Origin: Sphingomonadales bacterium
GTDB lineage: Bacteria > Pseudomonadota > Alphaproteobacteria > Sphingomonadales > Sphingomonadaceae
Assembly (NCBI GenBank): GCA_025362295.1
Contig: JANYGX010000022.1
Coordinates: 1 to 64,000 of the forward strand
Direction of reading: 5' to 3'
Length of the DNA: 64,000 nt
The position numbers were made by a program, and so were the translations under genes. Positions within the stretch are counted from its first letter, which is position 1. Every line of letters starts with the position of its first letter. The notes below the pieces were generated by a model. The model ran no database searches and was not told the origin of the DNA. It saw nothing but the letters and a program-made list of their open reading frames with translations. Below, piece by piece: positions 36,932-45,560 of this stretch.

Positions 36932-37031
36932 CTGTACCCATTATATATCGCGATCCTGTAGTGCAGCCATTTCCTTATCGCAGCTGACAAAAAGGAGAAT
37001 CCCAGCCTTTTCCGGGATAATGGGTATACAG
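36932..37031. repeat. Imperfect inverted repeat at the right edge of the GC-rich cassette
   Basis: CTGTACCCATTAT (36932-36944) is the reverse complement of ATAATGGGTATACAG (37017-37031) apart from a 2-base insertion. The arms are about 72 bases apart in the 185-base gap between the ArsR gene and the convergent beta-helix gene. It could be a terminator-like fold or a mobile-element end. A smaller ATACG/CGTAT pair lies at 36904-36929. Confidence 0.35.
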
Positions 37032-37047
37032 CGCATGATTGAGCTAT

Positions 37048-38739
37048 CTATTGCTCAAAGGCGCCTATGTCATATTGTTCGCCTTGCGGACGCCCCGCAC
37101 CGGCAAAATCAGACACGACTGACAGAATATTAAGACCCTTGTTGATGCCTGGAGATGCAACACCCAGCCTATAACTGTCTGCAGAATAAGATTCACCACC
37201 AACAAAACCAGGCACGCCCAATACAGTATTGGCACGCACAACCGCGGGATCAAAATCCAGCGATACAGCATCGGCGACCATATTATTAAGCGCTTTTATA
37301 TTGACGGCATTGCGCTGGCCCAGGCGTATGGCTTGAGGATAGCTGATGTTGTTTGCAACAGTAACATTGGTGCCGCGAGCCACCACTATGCCAGTCTTGA
37401 ATGTGTCAGGCCCAGTGTAAAGATTTACAATTGTATTATTGGCAATTAACGAACGTGCAAGGCCGCTTGGCCCAATCACACCCGCTGAATTTGCATACGG
37501 AAACGATGTGATACCGTCACCTGTGCCGATCACCACATTGTTGGTGACAACAACGTTCGTAACAATCGGCGTTGTGTCTGTGGCACCATCAAGATCGGCA
37601 TTCTCGTTGGCTATGCGAATGCCATCGGGGTAATTGAGTTTGGCGCGCCCAAAAGGGCCAAAAGTATTATATTTACCAGTGATATAAGACAGATTGCGAT
37701 CAACGATGACATTGCCGATATCTGTATCAACGTAAATGTTTATCGAATAATTATCATACACCTGGTTGTTGCGAATAACCCAATATGAGCAGCCGAGATA
37801 CGGCCCCACGCCCTCACCGTGGTTATCATGAATTTTGCTATCCAGTATATTCACACGTGCTGCGTTGAACCCAATAATGGCATGAGGCCACGTTATATTA
37901 TAGTCACCACGCGGCCAATTCACCAAACCACTGTCATGCACGTTGCAATTTTGCATTGTTGCACCAACCCAATTGTCGAGCCGGAAAGCATATTGCCAGT
38001 TGTAGCCAATTTCACAGTTTTTGACAGTCAGGTTGCGGTTCACATCCGTAGGCTGACGATTGTCAACAAAGCGCGCACCCCAAAAAGCGACGATGCCGCC
38101 TCGGTGCACAGTGCCATCGAACACGATGTTATTGACGGGCCGGTTTTTTGTATCGTTCCATATGTATATTCCCGGTGAATCATCCGTGCGCTCACTTAAA
38201 ATAACGATGCTGCGACCTTGGGGGGATGTTCCGTTCCATGGCCAAACAGTGATAACACCAGTGGCTGTATCGGCCGAAAAACTGCCTTTGACGACCGGTT
38301 GACCGCCCATAACCTTCTTATAAAGCTGATCATCAATTATCAGGCGCTGGATGGTGTTGTTCGCTGCCGTATCCGGCGCTGTAAATATGGGTTGGGTAGT
38401 GTATAATGTTCCACCGGCATAGATCCAGCTGCCTGCCCGCAGGCCGTGATCAATAATCGATTTGCCACCACCTGCGGCCTTGAATGTGATGGGCTTTGAA
38501 ACCGTGCCGCCATTGCGGATATGAATGGTGCGCTCGTAATAAATGCCAGGCAGAATATATACAAAATCACCAGCGCGGGCGCTGTCAGCACCACGTTGAA
38601 TTGTTTGAAACGGCAGCGTAATAGTACCAATATTGATATCATTGCCTTTGGGGGAAATATAATAAGCGCTAGCCTCAGTTTTTGATATGTAAGCTATTGA
38701 TAAAATGAACATTATAATAAATTTTAAAAGGTTAGTCAT
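37048..38739 (-). CDS. Secreted right-handed parallel beta-helix protein
   Basis: A 563-residue exported protein. The signal peptide ends near SKTEASA (about residue 25). It continues with YYISPKGNDINIGTITLPFQTIQ, the DUF1565/pectate-lyase-like entry motif, followed by many short repeats rich in N, V and I (for example VNNIVFDG, NLTVKNCEIGYN, WVIRNNQVYDN, TNVVVTNNVVIG, SLIANNTIVN, TNVTVANNISY), which build a right-handed beta helix. The C-terminal AGRPQGEQYDIGAFEQ is the usual end of this group. It could be a polysaccharide lyase or a surface-binding protein; no catalytic residues are recognised with confidence. Confidence 0.85.
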   Translation of the reverse strand: MTNLLKFIIMFILSIAYISKTEASAYYISPKGNDINIGTITLPFQTIQRGADSARAGDFVYILPGIYYERTIHIRNGGTVSKPITFKAAGGGKSIIDHGLRAGSWIYAGGTLYTTQPIFTAPDTAANNTIQRLIIDDQLYKKVMGGQPVVKGSFSADTATGVITVWPWNGTSPQGRSIVILSERTDDSPGIYIWNDTKNRPVNNIVFDGTVHRGGIVAFWGARFVDNRQPTDVNRNLTVKNCEIGYNWQYAFRLDNWVGATMQNCNVHDSGLVNWPRGDYNITWPHAIIGFNAARVNILDSKIHDNHGEGVGPYLGCSYWVIRNNQVYDNYSINIYVDTDIGNVIVDRNLSYITGKYNTFGPFGRAKLNYPDGIRIANENADLDGATDTTPIVTNVVVTNNVVIGTGDGITSFPYANSAGVIGPSGLARSLIANNTIVNLYTGPDTFKTGIVVARGTNVTVANNISYPQAIRLGQRNAVNIKALNNMVADAVSLDFDPAVVRANTVLGVPGFVGGESYSADSYRLGVASPGINKGLNILSVVSDFAGAGRPQGEQYDIGAFEQ

Positions 38740-38832
38740 GGCACTTCCTTTAATTAATCTAAAGTATTTGTACCATAATGAATATTAACCTAAGATGAAT
38801 AAATTATGAATTGGTTGCTATTAAGCTACACT

Positions 38833-38855
38833 AAAAAGCTCATGAAGCTCTTTTT
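38833..38855 (-). terminator. Weak terminator-like hairpin downstream of tonB
   Basis: AAAAAGCT (38833-38840), a 5-base loop, then AGCT-c-TTTTT (38846-38855) form a bulged stem with A and T tails on either strand. It lies about 100 bases past the tonB stop in an AT-rich 217-base gap before the beta-helix gene. Pairing is short. Confidence 0.35.
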
Positions 38856-38956
38856 ATTGAACTATTATGAGGATTTTTCGCTGGGATAACGAGTTTGGGT
38901 AAACTTCAAAATATAATGATATTAAACTTAAGTTCATGAGCACAAAACGAAAACTG

Positions 38957-39667
38957 CTAAGCTCCGAGATGCTTTAAAGTTACCCTTTGAGGAAATTTAA
39001 TTTGTGCGGGTGGATTATCAAGATCGTTTAACTTTTCGAGGATCGCCACGATCATTTTATCTCGTGCAGAATCTCCAGATGTTTTTACAATTTCAGCTTT
39101 GGTAAGCTTGCCATTCTTATCTATCCAAACATCAACCACTGTATTATAACGATCTTTTTTTAATTTATCATCTTCATTAACGGCTTCATCAATTTTTGAT
39201 TGCAGCCCACGGCGATAAAATCCATCGCTGAATGCACCCGAAGGCGGACCGCCACAATTGACCAGACAGTCTCCGGTGCTGCCAACGGCACCCATGCCGC
39301 TGCCACTGCCAGCCGCTGCACCTTCGCCATTTGGGGAAGCTTCTGAATCTTGTTGCACGGCCTGCGCCACATTGGTTTTTTGCGGCACTGCCGCTTGCGG
39401 TTTATCGACGGGTGTTTCTTTTTCTTTTGGCTCAGGTGGTTTTTCCGGCGGCGGTGGGGGAGGTGGCGGCGGCGGGGGAGGCGGTGGCAACAACACCATC
39501 GAAGGCGGCGGCGCTTGCTTGCGGGTCTCGCTGTTGGTTGAAGTAAGACCTTTATAAATCAGCCCGGCCAAACTGAGCAAAACGATGCCACCCACGTATG
39601 GCGCATAGCTGGTTTTCTTTTTGCGTGGGCCCTTGTTGAGGGGCGGCGGAGGAGTGGGTTGATCCAT
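38957..39667 (-). CDS. tonB: Energy transducer TonB
   Basis: Couples the inner-membrane proton gradient to outer-membrane receptors. The 236-residue protein has a cytoplasmic N-terminus, one membrane anchor (about residues 21-41), a proline-rich periplasmic spacer with thirteen consecutive prolines in a run and then EKPPEPKEKETPVDKPQ, and a C-terminal TonB/TolA-like domain ending in LKHLGA with FYRRGLQSKIDEAV and VDVWIDKNGKLTKAEIVKTSG. It is the last gene of the exbB-exbD-tonB operon. It may serve the starch receptor at 20 kb. Confidence 0.9.
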   Translation of the reverse strand: MDQPTPPPPLNKGPRKKKTSYAPYVGGIVLLSLAGLIYKGLTSTNSETRKQAPPPSMVLLPPPPPPPPPPPPPPEKPPEPKEKETPVDKPQAAVPQKTNVAQAVQQDSEASPNGEGAAAGSGSGMGAVGSTGDCLVNCGGPPSGAFSDGFYRRGLQSKIDEAVNEDDKLKKDRYNTVVDVWIDKNGKLTKAEIVKTSGDSARDKMIVAILEKLNDLDNPPAQIKFPQRVTLKHLGA

Positions 39668-39681
39668 AGTGAAGCACTAAA

Positions 39682-40083
39682 TCACTTGTGCAACTTACCG
39701 GTGACAAGCGAGGTTTTGATTTCGATGCGGCGGAGCAAATCAAGCACCTCTACAACTTTCTGATATTCAACCGTTGCATCACCTTTGACGACAACAGACA
39801 CATCTGGGCTAACAGATTTTTCCGTGCGCAATCGCGCCTCAAGATCTGTCAATGTCACCGGGTAGGCATCTAGGAATATTTGTCCCGCGGTGTTGATGGT
39901 CACGGCTTTGGTTTTTGGTTGCGCAAGGCTTTGCGCTGAGCTCGCATTCGGCAAATTCACCTTGATACCCTGCACCGAAGCTGTCGTCATGATGATGAAA
40001 ATCACCAACAGCACATAGGCCAAATCAAGCATCGGTGTGATGTTTATATCATCATAGGGTTTATCGCCGTCATCCGCTTTCAT
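39682..40083 (-). CDS. exbD: Biopolymer transport protein ExbD
   Basis: Proton-channel partner of ExbB, 133 residues. It has DDINITPMLDLAYVLLVIFIIM with the conserved membrane aspartate in MLDLAYV, a single transmembrane helix and a periplasmic domain with VVVKGDATVEYQKVVEVLDLLRR, quoted by its ends VVVKGD and DLLRR. It lies 14 bases upstream of tonB and 11 bases downstream of the ExbB fusion gene. Confidence 0.93.
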   Translation of the reverse strand: MKADDGDKPYDDINITPMLDLAYVLLVIFIIMTTASVQGIKVNLPNASSAQSLAQPKTKAVTINTAGQIFLDAYPVTLTDLEARLRTEKSVSPDVSVVVKGDATVEYQKVVEVLDLLRRIEIKTSLVTGKLHK

Positions 40084-40094
40084 GGGTGTGGCTC

Positions 40095-41846
40095 CTATTC
40101 AGCCGCGCGCAGATGGCTGGGTTTTTGACTGTGTGCCTCGCCGGTGCGGGCAATAAACTCATCCACAAACACTTGCATATTGGCCATGATATTCTTGATG
40201 CGGATGGTGAGATAGTTGTAGCCGAACAACGACGGAATAGCGACAGCCATGCCTGCAACCGTAGCCAGTAGCGCTGCTGAAATTCCTGGTGCAATCGCGT
40301 TGATGTTAACATCACCCGCCTCGGCTATTGCTGCAAATGTAATCATCACGCCAATCACTGTGCCTAGCAGGCCGACAAATGGCCCACCGGATATGGCGAT
40401 GGTCAGCATCACCATCCACTTTGACAGGCTCTGATTTTCCCGTACCTGCTTGGCGTCCATGAGTGAGCGGACAACTTCCACGGCTTCCGGGTGCAAGCTG
40501 GATATTTCACCGGAGCGATTGCGGCGCTGAATTTCCTCTGCACCCGCATGGTAAATTCGGTAAATTGACGAATCTTCGAAGTCCTCCAGCGCATCGGCAG
40601 GCACGTGATTTGCATTGTCTAGCTTGTTGATATCTCCACCAAGTTTGCGGTAGTACTCAAGGAAAATTTCGTTAGCTTTGTCAACCTTACTGAGATACAT
40701 CGCCTTGGTAAACATCACCCAACCGGCAACAGCACCCATGATAGCAAGAATGGCGATTACCACTTTAGCGTCCGGTGTCAGGTGCGAGAAGATAATGCCA
40801 AAATAGCCGCCGTGGCCACCCTGCTTTTCATCTGTACCGAATGTGAGGAGCTTGGCTTGCGGGCCTTGACCATTTGCATCTGCCAAAATCACAGATGTCG
40901 AACGCGCCACTTTTGAAATACGGGTTTCATCCAGTTCACCGGCAAACGTACCACCGATAATGGTGTCTGCATTCAGTGCCGGGAGGGTGCCATCTACCGA
41001 TGCCACGTCCTGACCATTAACATAAAGCTTGATGGATTTGCCATCCGCCGTCACAGCAACATGCGACCATTGACCAGCCGAAATTGCAGCTGTTCCTTTA
41101 ACATTGCCTGCACCACCGCCACCAACGATCGTTACGGTCGGCACACCGGTTGCCAGTGCAACAGTGAGTCCACCGCGGTTATAAATAACGGCATTCGGAT
41201 CAAGCTTGTCAGGTTTCACCCAGGTGCTGAAGGTGAACTGACCCCCAGCCGGTGTTGCAAGCGATGCAGACGCCAACACTGTCAGGCCCGTCGTACCATT
41301 AAATTTACCAGAATGGCCTATGATACCACCTTCATCAGTGCCTGAAAGCGCATTTTTAGCACTGTTATGATAGGCGGTTTTATCAGAAACTGGAGCTGCC
41401 GGTGCATCATCATAATGAAATACTAAAGTCTGATCGGCATCGAATGTCTTTGCGCTCTCGACAGCCGGCGGTGCTTTCTTGTTGCCGTAGTAGAGCCAGA
41501 TCACGGATTTTTCACCGCCATTCATTTTTGGCACATCCACCCACAATGTAGCGACACCCAAAAGGGCATCGAAATTCTCGATATGATACGTAAGAGGTGT
41601 TTTGTCATCAGCCGCGATCATGCGAATATCCGCACCATTTTCGAGCGCATCGGCAAACTGGAAATTGCCGCTGTGCAAACGCACCAGCACCGGCACACGA
41701 CCAACAGGGCCAGCTATGTTTAGGCCGGTAGGGCTAGAATCCACAGTCAGCTGTTTTCTGAATGCCCAATCGTCCTGCCACCAAGCGCGCGCTGTGCCTG
41801 GCATTGCCATGAGCACCAGGGCAATGATCGTAAACCAACGCTTCAT
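40095..41846 (-). CDS. exbB: ExbB proton channel fused to an exported DUF2341-LamG sensor-like domain
   Basis: A 583-residue protein, far longer than ordinary ExbB (about 230-250). A signal peptide (residues 1-21, ending GTARA) is followed by a DUF2341-like beta domain (about 35-140; VPVLVRLHSGNF, LWVDVPKMNGGEKSVIWLYYG), a LamG/concanavalin-like domain (about 155-305; FTFSTWVKPDKL, WSHVAVTADGKSIKLYVNG, GELDETRIS), and a MotA/TolQ/ExbB channel (about 340-570) with GGPFVGLLGTVIGVMITF and three membrane helices. The lectin-like part should lie in the periplasm. Similar fusions are known in other proteobacteria, without a described role. It could let glycans or envelope state gate TonB energisation; that is inference. 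Confidence 0.88.
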   Translation of the reverse strand: MKRWFTIIALVLMAMPGTARAWWQDDWAFRKQLTVDSSPTGLNIAGPVGRVPVLVRLHSGNFQFADALENGADIRMIAADDKTPLTYHIENFDALLGVATLWVDVPKMNGGEKSVIWLYYGNKKAPPAVESAKTFDADQTLVFHYDDAPAAPVSDKTAYHNSAKNALSGTDEGGIIGHSGKFNGTTGLTVLASASLATPAGGQFTFSTWVKPDKLDPNAVIYNRGGLTVALATGVPTVTIVGGGGAGNVKGTAAISAGQWSHVAVTADGKSIKLYVNGQDVASVDGTLPALNADTIIGGTFAGELDETRISKVARSTSVILADANGQGPQAKLLTFGTDEKQGGHGGYFGIIFSHLTPDAKVVIAILAIMGAVAGWVMFTKAMYLSKVDKANEIFLEYYRKLGGDINKLDNANHVPADALEDFEDSSIYRIYHAGAEEIQRRNRSGEISSLHPEAVEVVRSLMDAKQVRENQSLSKWMVMLTIAISGGPFVGLLGTVIGVMITFAAIAEAGDVNINAIAPGISAALLATVAGMAVAIPSLFGYNYLTIRIKNIMANMQVFVDEFIARTGEAHSQKPSHLRAAE

Positions 41847-42071
41847 ATTCGCTCTCCTTGCACCTGCAAAATATCAAATTATTATATATCGAATCATCTA
41901 ATTTCGCGGTTTTACACACGTTAGTTTGTTAAACAGGACTTTTATGAAACTAATGTGACAATCCGTTAACTTATCCACAACTTGGTTTGCATTAAAAGCT
42001 GCGGCGAAATAGCTGTTGCCCAGAGCTGGAGGCTGCGCTAATTATTTGATTATATTGTATAGGATACCTTA
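41847..42071. other. Divergent region between the exbB fusion and sdhB
   Basis: AT-rich 225 bases that must hold both promoters. A CTCTCC (GGAGAG on the minus strand) ribosome binding site precedes the exbB fusion gene, and AGGATAC precedes sdhB. TTGATTATATTGTATAGG just before sdhB contains -10-like sequences, but no element can be assigned with confidence. No RNA gene seen. Confidence 0.4.
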
Positions 42072-42860
42072 ATGGCTGAATTTGCATTGCCTGCTAACTC
42101 CAAACTCAAGCCAAGCGGTAAAACTTGGCCAGCCTCAACAGGTGCCAAAAATATTAAAGAATTCAAGGTTTATCGGTGGAACCCGGATGATGGCCAAAAC
42201 CCCCGGATGGATAGTTATCAAGTGGATATCGACACCTGCGGCCCCATGGTGCTGGATGCACTGATCAAGATCAAGAATGAGATCGATCCAACACTTACCT
42301 TCCGACGTTCCTGTCGGGAGGGCGTCTGCGGCTCTTGCTCAATGAACATTGATGGTACCAATGGCCTCGCCTGCACCAAGGCCATAGAAGATTGCGTCTC
42401 CAAAGCCGTGTCGATTACACCACTCCCGCATATGGAGGTAATCAAAGACTTGGTACCTGATTTCAAACATTTTTATGCCCAATACGCTTCGATTAAGCCA
42501 TGGTTGCAAACCAGCACGCCAACGCCGTCTGGTGTCGAGCGGTTGCAATCAAAGGAAGAGCGCGAGAAAATTGATGGTCTTTATGAGTGCATATTGTGTG
42601 CATGCTGCTCAACATCGTGCCCAAGCTATTGGTGGAATGGCGATAAATATCTCGGCCCAGCCATATTGTTGCAGGCCTATCGATGGCTGGCCGACAGTCG
42701 CGATGAAAATACCGGTGAACGGCTGGATGATCTGGAAGATCCATTCCGGCTATACCGTTGCCACACAATAATGAATTGCGCCAATGCTTGCCCCAAGGGC
42801 TTAAACCCAGCCAAAGCCATAGGCGAAATCAAGAAAATGATGATTGAACGTCAGCTTTGA
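42072..42860 (+). CDS. sdhB: Succinate dehydrogenase iron-sulfur subunit
   Basis: Electron-transfer subunit of complex II, 262 residues. The 2Fe-2S cluster motif is [16 protein letters not shown] with a distal cysteine in GLACTKA; the 4Fe-4S and 3Fe-4S motifs are [17 protein letters not shown] and [17 protein letters not shown]. Length and N-terminus fit the mitochondrial/alphaproteobacterial type. Unusually, sdhC, sdhD and sdhA are not upstream: the adjacent gene is the divergent exbB fusion. The rest of complex II must be encoded elsewhere. Confidence 0.96.
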   Translation: MAEFALPANSKLKPSGKTWPASTGAKNIKEFKVYRWNPDDGQNPRMDSYQVDIDTCGPMVLDALIKIKNEIDPTLTFRRSCREGVCGSCSMNIDGTNGLACTKAIEDCVSKAVSITPLPHMEVIKDLVPDFKHFYAQYASIKPWLQTSTPTPSGVERLQSKEEREKIDGLYECILCACCSTSCPSYWWNGDKYLGPAILLQAYRWLADSRDENTGERLDDLEDPFRLYRCHTIMNCANACPKGLNPAKAIGEIKKMMIERQL

Positions 42861-42869
42861 TGATCAGTG

Positions 42870-43631
42870 CTACAGCAGTTGCAGTCGTCTCATAGCTGTT
42901 ACAGGCTGGCACACGGTGCTTGCCAGCCTATCAACAACAATAGCCAATGGCTCAATAACCGTGCGCATATGAAAGGCATTTGCATGCAGAAGTTGCGATG
43001 CATCCGCCATGATACCGACGTGTCCGGGGAAAAAAACCAGGTCCCCGCGCTGCAACTCTGCTTGCACGACCGGGTGGCCCAAAACTTTTTGATCGCCAGA
43101 GTCGCGCGGGCAATATACGCCACACGCCTGCAAAGCAACCTGCACCAGTCCGGAACAATCTATGCCCTGCCGTGAGCGCCCACCCCATAAATATGGTGTA
43201 CCCAACATGTCGGCAGCTTCCGCCGTCCAGTCTGTTTGAAAACTATTGAGCGGTGCAATATCTTGCAGCGGCACATGGCTGCCATCTGCAAGCACGGCAA
43301 ATGTGTCGAGCGTGCAGCTCACATGCAAGAGGGAGCCGCGCCAGAGTGCACGAACAACCGGGGCCTTTATAGATGCATTATTATACGCATGACTTTGTAT
43401 GGCTTTGATCCGGTGCGTTGCAGGCATTTGTGGTGCAGAGGCCAGATTGGCAGCCAGAATATAGCCTTCATATTTGTCGCGCCCACAGCTGCCCTTTGCC
43501 CACATTCCAACCTGTTCAATAATTTCAAATGGTTCACCAAAGAGCAGTTGACTGATCTGCTCTGAGTCATCTGAAGGCTGCTTCCGCAACGGGGCAATTG
43601 ATGTAACTACTATATGGTTCAATAATTTCAT
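42870..43631 (-). CDS. NlpC/P60-family cell-wall peptidase with SH3-like domain
   Basis: A 253-residue C40-type endopeptidase that cuts peptide stems of peptidoglycan. An N-terminal bacterial SH3 domain (about 10-75) and a second SH3-like region precede the catalytic domain with WGGRSRQGIDCSGLV (catalytic Cys), GHVGIMAD (His) and HANAF. No obvious signal peptide, as in many alphaproteobacterial members. An ATG at 43631 was chosen; the frame extends three codons to a TTG. It is convergent with sdhB, 9 bases apart. Confidence 0.9.
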   Translation of the reverse strand: MKLLNHIVVTSIAPLRKQPSDDSEQISQLLFGEPFEIIEQVGMWAKGSCGRDKYEGYILAANLASAPQMPATHRIKAIQSHAYNNASIKAPVVRALWRGSLLHVSCTLDTFAVLADGSHVPLQDIAPLNSFQTDWTAEAADMLGTPYLWGGRSRQGIDCSGLVQVALQACGVYCPRDSGDQKVLGHPVVQAELQRGDLVFFPGHVGIMADASQLLHANAFHMRTVIEPLAIVVDRLASTVCQPVTAMRRLQLL

Positions 43632-43668
43632 TTGATGCAAATACTAATTTTAAATTGCTTTATCAACA

Positions 43669-44823
43669 TCAATCCGATGGTAGCATTTTGCCGCTGTTAA
43701 GGCGGGCTGTCGCAATTGCCAGAATAATGACTGTGAAGATGGCTTCCATCATCAATGTGACTGGCCAGGCACTATTCAAAAAATTACCAAGTGTCAGCAG
43801 ATGCTTTAGTGTCATAACCTCAAACAACACCGGCAAATTTTTCATCCAGACTTTATCAAAATAACTTGCATTAGCGAGCATTGAGAGCAGAATGGGGACA
43901 ATCATGGTGAAACCAATATAGGCTTGCGCCTCTTTGAAACTGCGCGCGGCAAAGCCCACAAGCAATTGCAAGGCAGCCAAAAAACTCGCAAACCCGACAA
44001 GATAGAGCAGTGTAACGGGCACTTCAGCAAAACCATAGCCAAAGCCGATACCCATCTGTGCTAGTTGCCCGGAGGCATTGAGAATGGCGAATGTGAGGCC
44101 GCATGTGGCAATGCCCGCCAGCCCAAAAATAGTTATAGTAAGCCATTTTCCAAGCACTATGGCAAGGCGTGACACGGGTTGCGCCAGCAAAATTTCCAGT
44201 GAGTGTCGCTCCCGCTCACCAGCTGTTGTATCAATGGCAAGGCTCATGCCAGCCGAACTGCAGGCAACAAGGAAAAAAAACACCACGCTTTGCGAAAAAT
44301 AAATTGCAAATGCCGAACTTTCATCAGTGTTGTGGATTTCGATTGCAAAGGGTGACAGCAACACCGGCGGCACCCCGCGCAAAATCAAGCGCTGGACGGC
44401 AAGGGTTCTTTCGTAATTTTCCAGTGCGCCTTCGACCTTGTTGAGAGCATTGTCATTGTCACGACGGCTGCCCGTGAGGGTGATTTGAACGGCTTCACCG
44501 CTGGTGATTTTTTGCCCATAGTTTGCAGCTATGGTCAAAATAACGCCAATATCGTGACTGGCATTTTTCGATTGCTGGACATCAATATTTTCACTGACAA
44601 GATGAGCCACAAGGTTGGGTGCGTAACGAGCACCAATGACCAGAACTGAGACTGGTTTGTTCACACTATCATTCCCCGGTTGAAGATAGATGGAGGCCAG
44701 CATGATCAGCGGACCGAACACGCCATAAAATAATGTTAGAAATACGCTGCGCTTGTCTCGTGTGGCGTCACGAAGTTCTTTGCCAAGAATAATGGCTGTA
44801 TCGTGCAGAAGAGAGCGGCTCAT
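43669..44823 (-). CDS. ABC-2 type transporter permease (NatB-like)
   Basis: A 384-residue membrane protein with one N-terminal helix (LTLFYGVFGPLIMLASIYL), a periplasmic domain of about 130 residues and five to six further helices. The motif TTAGERERHSLEILLAQPVSRLAIVLGKW is the ABC-2/NatB signature, quoted here as GERERHSLE and LLAQPVSR. With the preceding ATPase gene (4-base ATGA overlap) it forms an exporter of the sodium/multidrug NatAB type. Substrate unknown. Confidence 0.86.
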   Translation of the reverse strand: MSRSLLHDTAIILGKELRDATRDKRSVFLTLFYGVFGPLIMLASIYLQPGNDSVNKPVSVLVIGARYAPNLVAHLVSENIDVQQSKNASHDIGVILTIAANYGQKITSGEAVQITLTGSRRDNDNALNKVEGALENYERTLAVQRLILRGVPPVLLSPFAIEIHNTDESSAFAIYFSQSVVFFFLVACSSAGMSLAIDTTAGERERHSLEILLAQPVSRLAIVLGKWLTITIFGLAGIATCGLTFAILNASGQLAQMGIGFGYGFAEVPVTLLYLVGFASFLAALQLLVGFAARSFKEAQAYIGFTMIVPILLSMLANASYFDKVWMKNLPVLFEVMTLKHLLTLGNFLNSAWPVTLMMEAIFTVIILAIATARLNSGKMLPSD

Positions 44824-45554
44824 TTGATGGCCTCCAGATCAAAGCCGCTCAGTGCAAAAAAAGCATCTTCCAGATTGGGCTGCTGTGCTTCAATGCGAAT
44901 ATCCTCACAACTGCCCTGAGCAACAATTTTGCCCCCAGCCATTACCACAACTGTATCAGAGAGTTCTTCCACATCTGCCATCACGTGACTTGCCAGCAAA
45001 ATAGCATGACCGTCTTTCTTGAGCGATTTTAACACAATCCTCAAAAGCTTGACCGCATACAGATCGAGTGCACGGGTAGGTTCATCAAATATCATGGTTT
45101 TGGGCCTGCCAACTATAGTGGCCGCAAGAGCCACCTTCACCCGCTGGCCAGCAGAAAACCCCTTGGCACGTCGCTCGGCCAGTGCTCCGATGGCCAGTGT
45201 TTCCATCGCATCGCCAACGGCAGCATGCAGATGCTTCTCATCAACCCCTCGCAGACGCGCTGCGTAAGTGATTTGCTCGCGTGCCGTTAGTCTTGGATAG
45301 AGCCCAAAACGATCAGGAAAAAATCCAAGAGTGGAAACGGCTGCTGCACGATTGCTGGATACTCTTTTGTCATCAATAGAAATATGGCCAGTATCAGGCT
45401 TTAAAAGACCTGCAATCATTCGAAGTGTTGTGGTTTTGCCAGATCCGTTGGCGCCCAACAACGTCGTGATAGCACCGTCTGGCACAGTGAGAGTTACATT
45501 CTTAACGGCTTCTGTTTTGCCAAAAGATTTTGAAACGGCTTGAATATCAATCAC
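44820..45554 (-). CDS. ABC transporter ATP-binding protein (NatA-like)
   Basis: A 244-residue ATPase with Walker A GANGSGKTT (about residue 35), the variant signature FSAGQRVKVALA, Walker B KTMIFDEPTRALD and the H-loop LLASHVMAD. It is the partner of the downstream permease. The signature begins with F instead of L, which is common in this family. Six bases separate it from the upstream exported hydrolase gene, suggesting one operon. Confidence 0.92.
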   Translation of the reverse strand: MIDIQAVSKSFGKTEAVKNVTLTVPDGAITTLLGANGSGKTTTLRMIAGLLKPDTGHISIDDKRVSSNRAAAVSTLGFFPDRFGLYPRLTAREQITYAARLRGVDEKHLHAAVGDAMETLAIGALAERRAKGFSAGQRVKVALAATIVGRPKTMIFDEPTRALDLYAVKLLRIVLKSLKKDGHAILLASHVMADVEELSDTVVVMAGGKIVAQGSCEDIRIEAQQPNLEDAFFALSGFDLEAIK

Positions 45555-45560
45555 TCGGTA

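Noticed and set aside
39440-39492. Tandem CCN/GGN repeat as a possible microsatellite or CRISPR-like array
   Set aside because: It encodes the polyproline spacer of TonB; there are no spacers or palindromic units.
39258-39557. Glycine-rich open frame on the plus strand
   Set aside because: It is the antisense of the proline run of TonB, so the glycine repeat is an artefact.
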